A stretch of 64,000 bases of DNA from Hydrogenophaga sp. SL48 (GCF_021729865.1 NZ_CP063400.1:5257001-5321000), one strand, 5' to 3'; shown: positions 38,651 through 47,942, counted from the stretch's first letter. Made by a program: numbers and translations. The notes: a model not told the origin generated them from the sequence alone.

Positions 38651-39202
38651 ATGCCCATTCGCCCACGATCACGAACCCGCTGCGGCCGCGCACTGACCGC
38701 GCTGCTGTGGGTGGCCTTGCTGGCCGGCTGCTCCGCACCCGTTCCCGCGCCGGTGGGTGCGGCCCGCAGCGCCGACGCGGTGGACAGCGGCCGACCCGCC
38801 GCTGCTCCGCCCGCGTCCCCATCCGTCTCAGTGCCTCCGGCGGAACCGCCTGCGAGCGTGGACCCTTCTCCCGAGCTGGCCCCGCCCGCTGTCACCCCGT
38901 CGGCCCCCGATCAGCTGATCGACCGTGGGCTGGCGTCCTGGTACGGGCGCCGGTTTCACGGCCGCCGCACCGCCAGCGGTGAGCGCTACGACATGCACGA
39001 TTTCACCGCCGCGCACAAGACCCTGCCGTTCGGCACCCGGGTGCGGGTGCGCAGCCTGCAGACCGGCAAGGAGGTGGTGGTGCGCATCAATGACCGAGGC
39101 CCTTACCGGCACCGGCGCATCATCGACCTGAGCCAGGCCGCGATCACGGCGCTGGGCGTGCGCCACCGGGGCGTGACCTCGGTGGAGTTGCTGAGAGAAT
39201 GA
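38651..39202 (+). CDS. rlpA: RlpA-like septal ring lipoprotein (DPBB domain)
   Basis: A 183-residue lipoprotein with signal LLWVALLAGC (lipobox LAGC), then a Pro/Ala-rich spacer, then a double-psi beta-barrel domain from GLASWYGRRFHGRRTASGE to the C terminus. RlpA proteins bind glycan strands lacking stem peptides and some are lytic transglycosylases. The family's catalytic His/Asp appear present (ASWYG...FHG and INDRGPY). There is no SPOR domain. GAGAGGACC precedes the ATG. Confidence 0.85.
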   Translation: MPIRPRSRTRCGRALTALLWVALLAGCSAPVPAPVGAARSADAVDSGRPAAAPPASPSVSVPPAEPPASVDPSPELAPPAVTPSAPDQLIDRGLASWYGRRFHGRRTASGERYDMHDFTAAHKTLPFGTRVRVRSLQTGKEVVVRINDRGPYRHRRIIDLSQAAITALGVRHRGVTSVELLRE

Positions 39203-39254
39203 CGCCGGCCGCGCGGAGTCCCTGGCGCGGCCAACCATCCAGGAGACCCGCAAC

Positions 39255-40532
39255 ATGAAAATCGAAACCATCGCCGTGCACGGCGGCTACACCCCCGACC
39301 CCACCACCAAGGCGGTGGCGGTGCCGATCTACCAGACCGTGGCCTACGCGTTCGACGACACGCAACACGGCGCCGACCTGTTCGACCTCAAGGTGGCGGG
39401 CAACATCTACAGCCGCATCATGAACCCGACCAATGGCGTGCTCGAAGCGCGCCTGGCGGCACTCGAAGGCGGCATCGGCGCGCTGGCCATGGCCTCGGGC
39501 ATGGCGGCGATCACGGCCGCGATCCAGACCATTGCCGAGTCGGGCGACAACATCGTCTCGGCCTCCACGCTCTACGGCGGCACCTACAACCTGTTCGCCC
39601 ACACCTTCCCGCAGCAGGGCATCACCGTGCGTTTCGCCGACCCGCGCGACCCGGCCGCGTTCGCCGCGCTGATCGACGAGCGCACCAAGGCGATCTACTG
39701 CGAGTCCATCGGCAACCCGCTGGGCAACGTGACCGACATCGGCGCGCTGGCCGCCGTGGCCCACGCCGCCGGCGTGCCGCTGATCGTGGACAACACCGTG
39801 ACCAGCCCCTACCTGTGCCGCCCGTTTGAACACGGCGCCGACATCGTGGTGCACTCGCTGACCAAATACCTCGGCGGCCACGGCACCACCATCGGTGGCG
39901 CCATCGTCGACAGCGGCAAATTCCCGTGGGCGGAGCACAAGGCCCGCTTCAAGCGCCTGAACGAACCCGACGTGAGCTACCACGGCGTGGTTTACACCGA
40001 AGCGCTGGGCGCGGCGGCCTACATCGGCCGTGCGCGCGTGGTGCCGCTGCGCAACATGGGCGCGGCGCTCTCGCCGATGAACGCGTTCCAGATCCTGCAG
40101 GGCATCGAGACCCTGGCGCTGCGCATGGACCGCATCTGCGAGAACGCGGTCAAGGTCGCCACGCACCTGCAGAACCACCCCAAGGTGGACTGGGTCAACT
40201 ACGCCGGCCTGCCCGGCCACAAGGACCACGCGCTGGTGCAGCAATACATGGGTGGTCGCGCCTCCGGCATCATCAGCTTCGGCCTGAAGTCGGCCGACGC
40301 GATTGCGGCCGGCACACGTTTCCAGGACGCGCTGCAGCTCTTCACCCGCCTGGTCAACATCGGCGACGCCAAGTCGCTGGCCTGCCACCCGGCCACCACC
40401 ACGCACCGCCAGCTCAACCCCGACGAGATGAAGAAGGCCGGCGTGAGCCCCGACATGGTTCGCCTGTCGATCGGCATCGAGCACATTGACGACCTGATGG
40501 CCGATCTGGAGCAGGCGCTGGCGAAGGTGTGA
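39255..40532 (+). CDS. metY: O-acetylhomoserine (thiol)-lyase / aminocarboxypropyltransferase
   Basis: A 425-residue PLP-dependent Cys/Met-metabolism enzyme that makes homocysteine from O-acetylhomoserine and sulfide. The PLP lysine is in [16 protein letters not shown]. Other signatures are [13 protein letters not shown] and the C-terminal [20 protein letters not shown]. The length (~425-430) and the sequence around the lysine fit MetY rather than MetB or MetZ. AGGAGACCCGCAAC precedes the ATG. A strong terminator follows at 40554. Confidence 0.93.
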   Translation: MKIETIAVHGGYTPDPTTKAVAVPIYQTVAYAFDDTQHGADLFDLKVAGNIYSRIMNPTNGVLEARLAALEGGIGALAMASGMAAITAAIQTIAESGDNIVSASTLYGGTYNLFAHTFPQQGITVRFADPRDPAAFAALIDERTKAIYCESIGNPLGNVTDIGALAAVAHAAGVPLIVDNTVTSPYLCRPFEHGADIVVHSLTKYLGGHGTTIGGAIVDSGKFPWAEHKARFKRLNEPDVSYHGVVYTEALGAAAYIGRARVVPLRNMGAALSPMNAFQILQGIETLALRMDRICENAVKVATHLQNHPKVDWVNYAGLPGHKDHALVQQYMGGRASGIISFGLKSADAIAAGTRFQDALQLFTRLVNIGDAKSLACHPATTTHRQLNPDEMKKAGVSPDMVRLSIGIEHIDDLMADLEQALAKV

Positions 40533-40553
40533 AGCACCGCCAGCGTTCATGAA

Positions 40554-40579
40554 GAGGCCCGCTTCGGCGGGTCTTTTTT
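40554..40579 (+). terminator. Rho-independent terminator after metY
   Basis: The hairpin GGCCCGC-TTCG-GCGGGTC (40556-40573) has a stable TTCG tetraloop and is followed by six T residues. It lies 22 bp after the metY stop. Confidence 0.88.
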
Positions 40580-40696
40580 CTGGCGCCCGTTGCGCACCCG
40601 TCTTGATCTCGCGCAGTCACAGGCGCCATTCCCGTGGCATATTGGGTTGCTCTGGTCGCGGTGGCACAGCGGCCTGGCGGACAAGGAGGAAGACAC

Positions 40697-42418
40697 ATGG
40701 ACAGACCCTGGCTCAGTCAATACCCGGCCGGCGTGCCGGCGGACATCGACGTTCAGCGATTCGCTTCACTCAAGGACGTGCTGGCCAGCAGCTGCGCACG
40801 GTTTGCCGACCGGCCGGCCTACAGCTCGATGGGCACGGCGATGAGCTTTCGCGAGCTCGACGATGCCAGCCGTGCCTTCGCCGCCTGGCTGCAGAAGGTG
40901 GCGGGTCTCCAGCGCGGCGATCGGGTCGCCCTCATGATGCCCAATCTGCTGCAGTACCCGGTGGCGCTGTTCGGCGTGTTGCGCGCCGGCATGGTGGTGG
41001 TGAATGTCAACCCCTTGTACACCCCGCGCGAGCTGGAGCACCAGCTGAAGGACGCCGGCGCCCGGGCGATCGTGGTGGTGGAGAACTTTGCCCACACGCT
41101 GGAGCAGGTGATCGGTGCCACCCAGGTGCGCGCGGTGGTGACGACGCAGGTGGGTGATTTGTTGCCACCGTTGAAGCGGCTGCTGACGAACGCGGTGGTC
41201 AAACATGTGAGGAAGCTGGTGCCCCCGTGGCGGCTGGCCGGCGCCGTGGACTTCAGGCATGCGCTGTCGGCGGGCCGCGCGCAGACGCTCGACGACGTCC
41301 CTCTCCAGCACGGCGATCTCGCTTTCCTTCAGTACACCGGCGGGACCACCGGGGTGGCCAAGGGCGCGATGCTCAGTCACGGCAACATGGTCGCCAACGT
41401 GCTCCAGGTGGCCGCGTGGATGTCGCCCAACCTGAACGACGGCGAGGAGACGCTGATCCTCCCGCTGCCGATGTACCACGTGTTTGCACTGACCGGTGCG
41501 CTGTCCTTCTTCTGCAAGGGGGCGCAGGCGGTGCTGATTCCCAACCCGCGCGATCTGCCGGCCTTCCTCCAGGTGCTGCGGAAGACCCGCTTCACCGCGA
41601 TCATCGGGGTCAACACCCTGTTCCGCGCCCTGCTCGACGCACCGGGTTTCGCCGAGGTGAACCTGGGTTCCCTCAAGCTGGCGGTGGCCGGCGGCATGGC
41701 GGTGCAGCATGTGGTGGCGCACCGCTGGAAAGAGCGGGCGGGCGTGCCCCTGGTGGAGGGCTATGGCCTCACCGAGAGCGCCCCGGTGGCGATCGCCAAC
41801 CCGGTCACCATCCCGGAATGGAGCGGCCAGATCGGCGTGCCGCTGCCGAGCACGGAGGCGGCCATTCTGGACGACGACGACGCGCCGGTTGCACTCGGCG
41901 AGGTGGGCGAAATCTGCCTGCGCGGCCCGCAGGTGATGCAGGGCTACTGGAACCATCCCGAGGAGACGGCCAAGGCATTCACCGCCGACGGCTGGCTGCG
42001 CACCGGTGACATGGGTGTGATGGACGAACGCGGCAGCATCCGCATCACCGACCGCAAGAAGGACATGATCGTGGTCTCGGGTTTCAAGGTGTTCCCCAAC
42101 GAGATCGAGGACGTGCTGACCATGCACCCCGGGGTGCTGGAGGCCGCGGCGATCGGCGTGCGCGACGAGCGTTCGGGCGAGGCGGTCAAGGTGGTGATCG
42201 TGCCCATCACTCCGGGGCTGACCGAAGCCGAGGTGCTCGCGCACTGCAAGCTGCACCTGACCGGCTACAAGATGCCGCGTGTGGTGGAGTTTCGCAGTGA
42301 GCCGTTGCCCAAGACCAACATCGGCAAGATCCTGCGCCGCGAACTGCGCAATGGTGCGGTTGCGACGGCGGCGTTGACGGCCCCCGTGGCCTCATCCCGG
42401 CCTGCCGGGCCGGGTTGA
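40697..42418 (+). CDS. Long-chain-fatty-acid/acyl-CoA ligase (FadD-like)
   Basis: A 573-residue ANL-superfamily ligase. Motifs are YTGGTTGVAKGAMLSHGN, GYGLTESAPVA, GWLRTGDMG, DRKKDMIVVSGFKVFPNEIE (the last being typical of FadD) and the C-terminal PKTNIGKILRREL. ACAAGGAGGAAGACAC precedes the ATG at 40697. It converges on paaE. Because a paaK phenylacetate-CoA ligase is not visible here, a role in activating phenylacetate cannot be excluded, but the motif pattern favours fatty acids. Confidence 0.85.
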   Translation: MDRPWLSQYPAGVPADIDVQRFASLKDVLASSCARFADRPAYSSMGTAMSFRELDDASRAFAAWLQKVAGLQRGDRVALMMPNLLQYPVALFGVLRAGMVVVNVNPLYTPRELEHQLKDAGARAIVVVENFAHTLEQVIGATQVRAVVTTQVGDLLPPLKRLLTNAVVKHVRKLVPPWRLAGAVDFRHALSAGRAQTLDDVPLQHGDLAFLQYTGGTTGVAKGAMLSHGNMVANVLQVAAWMSPNLNDGEETLILPLPMYHVFALTGALSFFCKGAQAVLIPNPRDLPAFLQVLRKTRFTAIIGVNTLFRALLDAPGFAEVNLGSLKLAVAGGMAVQHVVAHRWKERAGVPLVEGYGLTESAPVAIANPVTIPEWSGQIGVPLPSTEAAILDDDDAPVALGEVGEICLRGPQVMQGYWNHPEETAKAFTADGWLRTGDMGVMDERGSIRITDRKKDMIVVSGFKVFPNEIEDVLTMHPGVLEAAAIGVRDERSGEAVKVVIVPITPGLTEAEVLAHCKLHLTGYKMPRVVEFRSEPLPKTNIGKILRRELRNGAVATAALTAPVASSRPAGPG

Positions 42419-42500
42419 CGCCGGTCGGCGCTCAGCTCACGGCCCTGGGGCCGACGAGACCGTCACGCCGCGTCCCGGCGGTGCAGCGCCTGGTGCAGGA

Positions 42501-43610
42501 TCACCTCTCGTCGTAGCTCACCACCAGTTGATCGGTGGTGGGCCGCGCCTGGCAGCTGAGCACAAAGCCCTTCTCGGTTTCCCAGGGCTCCAGCGTGAAG
42601 TTCTTGTCCATCGTGACCGCGCCTTCCATCACCTTGGCGCGGCAGGTGCAGCACACGCCGCCGCGGCACGACCAGGGCAGGTCCAGGCCGGCGTTGAGCG
42701 CCACGTCGAGCACGTGCTCGTCCTTGCCCATGCGCAACTGGTGCGGCTTGCCATCGAGCACCACGGTCAGCGCCACTTCGCCGTCGGTGCGAACGGCCGG
42801 GTGGCCGAGCACGGCGGCCTGACGCTGATCGGTGGGCAGGGCGTCCAGCGTCGGCGAAGTGAATCTCTCGGTGTGCACACGGTCGGGCCGCACGCCGGCC
42901 GCCAGCAGCGCTTGCTCGGTCGCTTCGATCATGGCCTCGGGGCCGCAGATGAAGACCTCGTCCATGCTGCCCACGGGCAGCAGTGCGCCGATGAGCTCGC
43001 GCACCTTGTCGCCGTCGATGCGGCCTTCGAGCAGCGGCACTTCCTGCGCCTGGCGCGAGAGCACGTGGATCAGCGTGAGGCGGCCGGGGTACTTGTCCTT
43101 CAGGTCCTGCAGCGCTTCGTTGAACATCACGCTGGCCATGCGGCGGTTGCCGTAGACCAGGGTGAATTTCGCCTCGGGCGACTCCTCCAGTGTGCTGGCC
43201 ATGATGGACAGGATGGGTGTGATGCCCGAACCCGCCGCGAAGCCCACGCGGTGGATGGCGCGGGGTTTGTGGACGGTGAAGCGGCCGTCGGGCGGCATCA
43301 CGCGCAGGGTGTCGCCGGCTTTCAGTTCGGCCGCCGCCCAGTTGGAGAACACGCCGCCTTCGACCGGGCGGATGCCCAGCGTGAGTTCGCCCTGCCGCGT
43401 GAGCAGGCTGCGCGGGCTGCTGATCGAATAGCTGCGCCGCACGTCCTGCCCGCCGATGGTGGTGCGCAGCGTGAGGAACTGACCCGGTTCGAAGGTGAAG
43501 GCGTCGCGCAGTTCCGGCGGAATGCGCAGCGACACCGCCACCGATCCGGCTGCCTCGGGGTGGATGCGCGAGACGGTGAGCTCGTGGAAGCGGGGGGCGG
43601 CGTTGCTCAT
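42501..43610 (-). CDS. paaE: Phenylacetyl-CoA 1,2-epoxidase reductase subunit PaaE
   Basis: A 369-residue ferredoxin-NAD(P)H reductase that supplies electrons to the PaaABC(E) epoxidase. It has an N-terminal FAD domain (RRSYSISSP), an NAD domain (FAAGSGITPILSIM; FICGPEAMIEATEQAL) and a C-terminal plant-type 2Fe-2S domain with LPWSCRGGVCCTCRAKV. The ATG at 43610 lies 5 bp after the paaD stop. It is the last gene of the paaABCDE operon. Confidence 0.95.
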   Translation of the reverse strand: MSNAAPRFHELTVSRIHPEAAGSVAVSLRIPPELRDAFTFEPGQFLTLRTTIGGQDVRRSYSISSPRSLLTRQGELTLGIRPVEGGVFSNWAAAELKAGDTLRVMPPDGRFTVHKPRAIHRVGFAAGSGITPILSIMASTLEESPEAKFTLVYGNRRMASVMFNEALQDLKDKYPGRLTLIHVLSRQAQEVPLLEGRIDGDKVRELIGALLPVGSMDEVFICGPEAMIEATEQALLAAGVRPDRVHTERFTSPTLDALPTDQRQAAVLGHPAVRTDGEVALTVVLDGKPHQLRMGKDEHVLDVALNAGLDLPWSCRGGVCCTCRAKVMEGAVTMDKNFTLEPWETEKGFVLSCQARPTTDQLVVSYDER

Positions 43611-43614
43611 GGTG

Positions 43615-44139
43615 TCAGTACGGCTTGAAGTAGTCGAAGGGTTCCAGGCAGTCGAGGCACTTGAAGAGTGCTTTGCACGCGGTGGAGCCAAAGGGCGAGG
43701 TTTCCGTGGTGTTGTGCGAGCCGCACTGGGGGCAGGGCACCGCGGTGTGACTGACCGCGTGGCGGCTGAACTTCACCACCCCGGCGGGCGTGTCGGCATG
43801 GCTGCCGCATTGCGGCGGCGCGATGCCATAGGCGCGCAGCTTCTCGCGCGCTTCGTCGCTCATCCAGTCGGTGGTCCAGGCGGGCGAGAGCTGCGTGATG
43901 ACGCGGCCGGGCAGTCCGGCGGCGCTCAGGGCCGCGTGGATGTCGTCCTCGATCTGGCCCATGGCCGGGCAGCCGCTGTAGGTGGGCGTGATCACCACCT
44001 CGGGCACGCCGTCGGCGCCCTCGCGCACCCCGCGCAGGATGCCCAGTTCGCGCAGGCTGATGACTGGAATCTCCGGGTCGGCCAGGTGCGCCAGTGCCTC
44101 GGTGATGGCCTGCAGCGAAGCGTGGGTGGCCGCATCCAT
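43615..44139 (-). CDS. paaD: Phenylacetyl-CoA epoxidase maturation protein PaaD
   Basis: A 174-residue MIP18/DUF59-family protein, with N-terminal DPEIPVISLRELGILRGV and TPTYSGCPAMGQIEDDI. Its C-terminal zinc-ribbon-like part has CPQCGSHNT and KALFKCLDCLEPFDYFKPY. PaaD is needed for full epoxidase activity, probably by iron-sulfur assembly. I use the ATG at 44139; a GTG at 44148 overlapping the paaC stop (GTGA) is an equally plausible coupled start. Confidence 0.93.
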   Translation of the reverse strand: MDAATHASLQAITEALAHLADPEIPVISLRELGILRGVREGADGVPEVVITPTYSGCPAMGQIEDDIHAALSAAGLPGRVITQLSPAWTTDWMSDEAREKLRAYGIAPPQCGSHADTPAGVVKFSRHAVSHTAVPCPQCGSHNTTETSPFGSTACKALFKCLDCLEPFDYFKPY

Positions 44140-44144
44140 GGTGT

Positions 44145-44987
44145 TCACCAGACGGCGGTCGGGTGCGCTCGGGCCAGGCTCTGCATCTCGGCCAGCAGGA
44201 AACCCAGGTGCTCGGAGTGCACGCCTACATGGCCCTGGGCCACGTAGCCCGCGTGCGGTTGGTCGTGGCGCGTGAGCGTGGCCTCGGCCAGGGTGTCGTT
44301 CACCAGCGCATTCCAGTGATCGCGCAGCGTTGCCGTGTCCACGCCGCTGCCGTTGGATGCAGCCGCCTGTTCGGCGGGCGACGCCTGCCAGAAGGCTTCG
44401 CAGTACGGCAGCAGGTGGTCCAGCGCGGCCTGCGCGCGGCGGTGGGATTCTTCGGTGCCGTCGCCGAAGCGCACCAGCCAGTCCGATGCGTGGCGCAGGT
44501 GGTAGCTCACCTCCTTCAGCGACTTGGCCGCGATGCCGGCCAGCTGCGCATCCTTCGACGCCTGCAGGCTGTCCCACACCAGCACCATGAGCGCGCTGAC
44601 GAGGAAGTTGCGCGCGATGGTCACGGCGTAATCGCGCTCGCTCACCGCGTAGCCCACCAGCGGGCCGTGGTGCGGCAGCTCCATCAGCGTGTGATTGCGG
44701 AACTCGGCGGTGTCGCGGAAATAGGCCAGCGTGTCTTCGGCGATCAGGCCGTTCTGGCGCGCGCCCTGCAGGTGCGCGAAACGCTGGGCCTCGGCTGGGT
44801 CGGCGTTGATGAGGCGGGCCGCGTGCTGGTAGAGCAGGCGCGCCTGGCCGATCAGGTCCAGGCTGTTGTTGGCCAGCGCCAGGTCCTCTTCGAGGACGGG
44901 GCCGTGGCCACACCACTCGGCGTTGCGCTGGCCGAGCACCAGGGCGTTGTCGGCCAGGTGCAGCAAATACTCAACCGGCGCCGCCAT
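44145..44987 (-). CDS. paaC: Phenylacetyl-CoA 1,2-epoxidase structural subunit PaaC
   Basis: A 280-residue ferritin-like structural partner of the catalytic subunit PaaA. Recognisable segments are EEDLALANNSLDLIGQARLL, RNFLVSALM and KEVSYHLRHASDWLVRFGDG. The start ATG at 44987 overlaps the paaB stop (TGATG); a GTG one codon upstream is the alternative. It is fully embedded in the paa operon. Confidence 0.95.
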   Translation of the reverse strand: MAAPVEYLLHLADNALVLGQRNAEWCGHGPVLEEDLALANNSLDLIGQARLLYQHAARLINADPAEAQRFAHLQGARQNGLIAEDTLAYFRDTAEFRNHTLMELPHHGPLVGYAVSERDYAVTIARNFLVSALMVLVWDSLQASKDAQLAGIAAKSLKEVSYHLRHASDWLVRFGDGTEESHRRAQAALDHLLPYCEAFWQASPAEQAAASNGSGVDTATLRDHWNALVNDTLAEATLTRHDQPHAGYVAQGHVGVHSEHLGFLLAEMQSLARAHPTAVW

Positions 44988-45334
44988 CACATGTGCCCCA
45001 CTTTTTCAGGAATGTCGTAGAAGGTCGGGTGGCGGTAGATCTTGTCGGCCGCCGGGTCGAAGAAGCTGTCCTTGCTGTCGGGCTCGCTGGCGGTGATGGC
45101 GTTGGACGGCAGCACCCAGATGCTCACCCCTTCCTGGCGGCGGGTGTAGACGTCGCGAGCCATCTGCAGCGCGTGTTGTGCGTCGCTGGCGTGCAGGCTG
45201 CCGCAGTGTTTGTGTTCCAGGCCCTGCTTGCTGCGGACGAAGACTTCCCAGAGCGGCCATTCTTTCAGTGCGGGTGTTGATGCGGGCGCTCCCTCTCCCT
45301 TGGGGAGAGGGTTGGGGTGAGGGCTTTTGTTCAT
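44987..45334 (-). CDS. paaB: Phenylacetyl-CoA epoxidase subunit PaaB with repeat-encoded N-terminal extension
   Basis: A 115-residue PaaB; typical PaaB is about 95 residues and begins just before WPLYEVFVR. The conserved core here is [20 protein letters not shown] through [20 protein letters not shown]. The first ~20 residues ([20 protein letters not shown]) are encoded by a palindromic repeat, and the peptide [10 protein letters not shown] is its translation. The ATG overlaps the paaA stop (ATGA), so the extension is translated unless a different initiation codon is used. Confidence 0.93.
   Translation of the reverse strand: MNKSPHPNPLPKGEGAPASTPALKEWPLWEVFVRSKQGLEHKHCGSLHASDAQHALQMARDVYTRRQEGVSIWVLPSNAITASEPDSKDSFFDPAADKIYRHPTFYDIPEKVGHM
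45290..45324. repeat. Palindromic CCCTCTCCC/GGGAGAGGG repeat inside paaB
   Basis: CCCTCTCCC (45292-45300), TTG spacer, GGGAGAGGG (45304-45312), then TTGGGGTGAGGG. This is a widespread proteobacterial intergenic palindrome, here located within the 5' end of the paaB coding region. Confidence 0.85.
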
Positions 45335-46353
45335 GCGGCTTCCTTCAGGTTGCGGGCTTGCTGTCTGGCGGCGTGGGCCATGGCGGCGTCGCGCACCCAC
45401 TGGCCTTGTTCGTGGGCTTTCACGCGGGTGGCCAGGCGTTCCTTGTTGCAGGGGCCGTGGCCGTTGACCACGGCCCAGAACTCGTCCCAGTCGATCACGC
45501 CGTAGTCCCAGTGCCCACGCGCTTCGTTCCACTTCAGGTCGGGGTCCGGCAGGGTCACGCCCAGCACCTCGGCCTGCGGCACGGTGGCGTCCACGAACTT
45601 TTGCCGCAGGTCGTCGTTCGAGATGCGCTTGATGCCCCAGCGCATGCCCTGCACGCTGTTGGGGCTGTCGGCGTCGGGCGGGCCGAACATGGCCAGGCAT
45701 TTCCACCAATAGCGGTTGACGGCGTCCTGCACCATGGCTTTTTGCTCAGCCGTGCCCTGCATCATCACCAGCAGGGCCTCGTAACCCTGGCGCTGGTGGA
45801 AGCTCTCTTCCTTGCAGACGCGGATCATGGCCCGGGCGTAAGGCCCGTAGCTGCAGCGGCACAGCGGGATCTGGTTCATGATCGCCGCGCCGTCCACCAG
45901 CCAGCCGATCACGCCCACGTCGGCCCAGTTCAGCGTCGGGTAATTGAAGATGGAGCTGTACTTGGCTTTGCCGCTGTGCAGCCCGTCGAGCATCTGGTCG
46001 CGGCTGGTGCCGAGGGTCTCGGCGGCGCTGTACAGATAGAGGCCGTGGCCGCCTTCGTCCTGCACCTTGGCGATCAGGATGGCCTTGCGCTTGAGGCTGG
46101 GCGCGCGGCTGATCCAGTTGCCCTCCGGCAGCATGCCCACGATCTCGCTGTGCGCATGCTGGCTGATCTGGCGCACCAGGGTCTTGCGGTAGGCCTCGGG
46201 CATCCAGTCGCGCGGCTCGATCTTGCCGTCGGCGTCGATCACGGCATCGAAATGGGTTTGCAAGGCCGTGTCTTCGGCGCTGGCCGGCGCTGCGACGGCC
46301 TTCAGGCCGGGCTTGGCCTCACTGTCGGCGACCGAAAAAGATTGGGTGTACAT
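45331..46353 (-). CDS. paaA: Phenylacetyl-CoA 1,2-epoxidase catalytic subunit PaaA
   Basis: A 340-residue diiron ferritin-like monooxygenase that epoxidises the ring of phenylacetyl-CoA. Iron-ligand regions are visible: [19 protein letters not shown], and [19 protein letters not shown] with the ExxH pair. AGGAGACGCGC precedes the ATG at 46353. It is first in the paaABCDE operon and overlaps paaB by 4 bp. A TetR-type palindrome lies 57-84 bp upstream of the start. Confidence 0.96.
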   Translation of the reverse strand: MYTQSFSVADSEAKPGLKAVAAPASAEDTALQTHFDAVIDADGKIEPRDWMPEAYRKTLVRQISQHAHSEIVGMLPEGNWISRAPSLKRKAILIAKVQDEGGHGLYLYSAAETLGTSRDQMLDGLHSGKAKYSSIFNYPTLNWADVGVIGWLVDGAAIMNQIPLCRCSYGPYARAMIRVCKEESFHQRQGYEALLVMMQGTAEQKAMVQDAVNRYWWKCLAMFGPPDADSPNSVQGMRWGIKRISNDDLRQKFVDATVPQAEVLGVTLPDPDLKWNEARGHWDYGVIDWDEFWAVVNGHGPCNKERLATRVKAHEQGQWVRDAAMAHAARQQARNLKEAA

Positions 46354-46409
46354 GCGCGTCTCCTGACCCCGAAACCGGGTGCCTGATGGGGTGAGACGGC
46401 AGTATATGC

Positions 46410-46437
46410 AATTAACCGACCGATCGGTTGGTTAATT
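46410..46437. promoter_or_regulatory. TetR-type (PaaR-like) operator upstream of paaA
   Basis: A 28-bp near-perfect palindrome centred on CGATCG with half-site AATTAACCGACCGA; 13 of 14 positions pair. It overlaps the predicted -35 region of the paaA promoter, next to a -10-like TATACT (minus strand, 46401-46406). The ACCGACCGATCGGT-type core is the kind bound by TetR-family PaaR regulators of Betaproteobacteria. No TetR gene is present in the window. Confidence 0.7.
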
Positions 46438-46490
46438 GAGGCGGGTGCGATCAGGGTTTTCCGGGGGGTGGGTGTCATTGCAGTGGCGCC

Positions 46491-46905
46491 ATGTTCGCCA
46501 CCATGGATCGCACGACCGGGTTTCCTTTCTCGTGGAAGGCCGCAGGCCGGTCGGTGGCCGTGGCGTATGCCATGTTGTTCGCCCCCTTGGTGTCGGGTGA
46601 GCCTGTGGATCGCCAGACCCGTTGTGGTCTGCCCGGCTTTCGCGCGGCGCTGGAGGCACGGATCAATGCCGTCCGGGCCCAGCCACGGATGTGCGGGTCC
46701 AGGGCCATGCCCGCTGTGCACCCCCTTTGAAAACCTGGCGTGGGGCGAGCTCTCGGTGGAGGGGGTGATCGCGGGCTGGCTGTCCAGCCCCGGGCACTGC
46801 AGCAACCTGATGAGCCGCGACTTCGCCGAGTTCGGTGCCAGCTGCGTGCAGCAAACGGCCAGCCCCAACGTCCCCTACTGGGCGCTGGTGCTGGCACGGC
46901 CTTGA
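46491..46905 (+). pseudogene. Broken CAP-domain (SCP/PR-1-like) secreted protein gene
   Basis: Two frames together resemble the ends of a CAP-domain protein. Frame A, from the ATG at 46491, has a signal-like N terminus and RINAVRAQPRMCGSRAMPA, stopping at 46730. Frame B then gives ENLAWGELSVEGVIAGWLSS, PGHCSNLMSRDFAEFGAS and PYWALVLARP, the C-terminal CAP signature, ending at 46905. The junction lies near 46700-46735. The central ~60 residues expected between these blocks, including the first conserved His/Glu region, are missing, so a deletion plus frameshift inactivated the gene. It is divergent from paaA. Confidence 0.72.
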
Positions 46906-46918
46906 GCCGGCGCAGCGG

Positions 46919-47833
46919 TCAGCCGCCAGTGTCGAGCGTTTGTGCCTTGCCCCGGCCGCGGCCGAGGTGGGTCAGCAACTGGGGCAGTGCAACCTGCAGC
47001 GCCGCCTTGAGCGTGTGCGGCGGGTTGATGACAAACATGCCGCTGGCGGTCAGGCCGGGCCGGTCGTCCGGGCCGTCTGTGGGGTCCTGGCCGATGGCCA
47101 GGGTGGCGTTCAGCCACGGCCGCTGGGCCTGGTTGGCCAAGGTCTTGAGGCGCCGGGGCAGGTCGTGCGCCTCGGGCCGCGGGATGATGGGGTACCAGAC
47201 CAGGTAGGTGCCGGTCGGGAAGCGGCGCATGATTTCCTGTATGCAGGCGCTCACTTTGCCGTAATCGCTTTTGATCTCGTAACTGGGGTCGATCAGGACG
47301 GCCGCGCGCTTGGAGCCTGTGGCCGATGGCGGCGGCGGCAGCAGAGGTTTGACGCCTTCAAAACCGTCCTGCAGCGCCACCGCGATCTGGCGGCCCGCTT
47401 CGAGTTGGCCGATGTTGGCCGTCAGCGTGCGGCTGTCGGTGGGGTGCAGTTCGAACAGCTTGAGCTTGTCGCGTGACTCGGTGCGCAGCAGCGAATGCAG
47501 GACAAACGGCGACCCGGGGTAGACGCGCAGCAGGCCCGAGGGGTTGAAGCTGGTGATCAGGTCCAGATAGTCGTCGATGGCCGGCGCGGCGGGCACGGGC
47601 GCCGCCCCCGCCGGACGCAGCGCGGCCATCAGCTTGACCACGCCGTCCTTGGCCTCGCCGCCGGTTTCCGTGTAGTCACCATCCAGGCGGTACAGTCCGG
47701 CGCCAGCGTGGGTGTCGATCAGGGTGATGCCCGCCTCTTTCTGCATCAAATGGCGCAGGGTGGCGATCAAGGTGATGTGCTTGAGCACATCGGCATGGTT
47801 GCCTGCGTGGAAGGCGTGTCGGTAACTGAACAT
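46919..47833 (-). CDS. rlmJ: 23S rRNA (adenine(2030)-N6)-methyltransferase RlmJ
   Basis: A 304-residue SAM-dependent methyltransferase. The N terminus MFSYRHAFHAGNHADVLKH is the RlmJ hallmark. It is followed by LIDTHAGAGLYRL, DYLDLITSFNPSGLLRVYPG and the catalytic-type motif RAAVLIDPSYEIKSDY (DPPY-like). The ATG at 47833 begins the family's invariant N terminus; a longer frame to 47923 is not supported. It faces the CAP pseudogene with 13 bp between ends. Confidence 0.93.
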   Translation of the reverse strand: MFSYRHAFHAGNHADVLKHITLIATLRHLMQKEAGITLIDTHAGAGLYRLDGDYTETGGEAKDGVVKLMAALRPAGAAPVPAAPAIDDYLDLITSFNPSGLLRVYPGSPFVLHSLLRTESRDKLKLFELHPTDSRTLTANIGQLEAGRQIAVALQDGFEGVKPLLPPPPSATGSKRAAVLIDPSYEIKSDYGKVSACIQEIMRRFPTGTYLVWYPIIPRPEAHDLPRRLKTLANQAQRPWLNATLAIGQDPTDGPDDRPGLTASGMFVINPPHTLKAALQVALPQLLTHLGRGRGKAQTLDTGG

Positions 47834-47942
47834 GCCTGAATGGTAGCGCCGGGCCGGGTTGGCCGGGGGTAGTGGTGCAGTTTGAGCCCCACTATATTTA
47901 CAAAGCCTAGCCCAGGACTGCACTGCGTGCTAGCCTACCTGC

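Noticed and set aside
46302..46868. 188-codon minus-strand frame upstream of paaA
   Set aside because: It would run through the paaA promoter and palindrome. The plus strand shows CAP-domain signatures, while this translation shows none.
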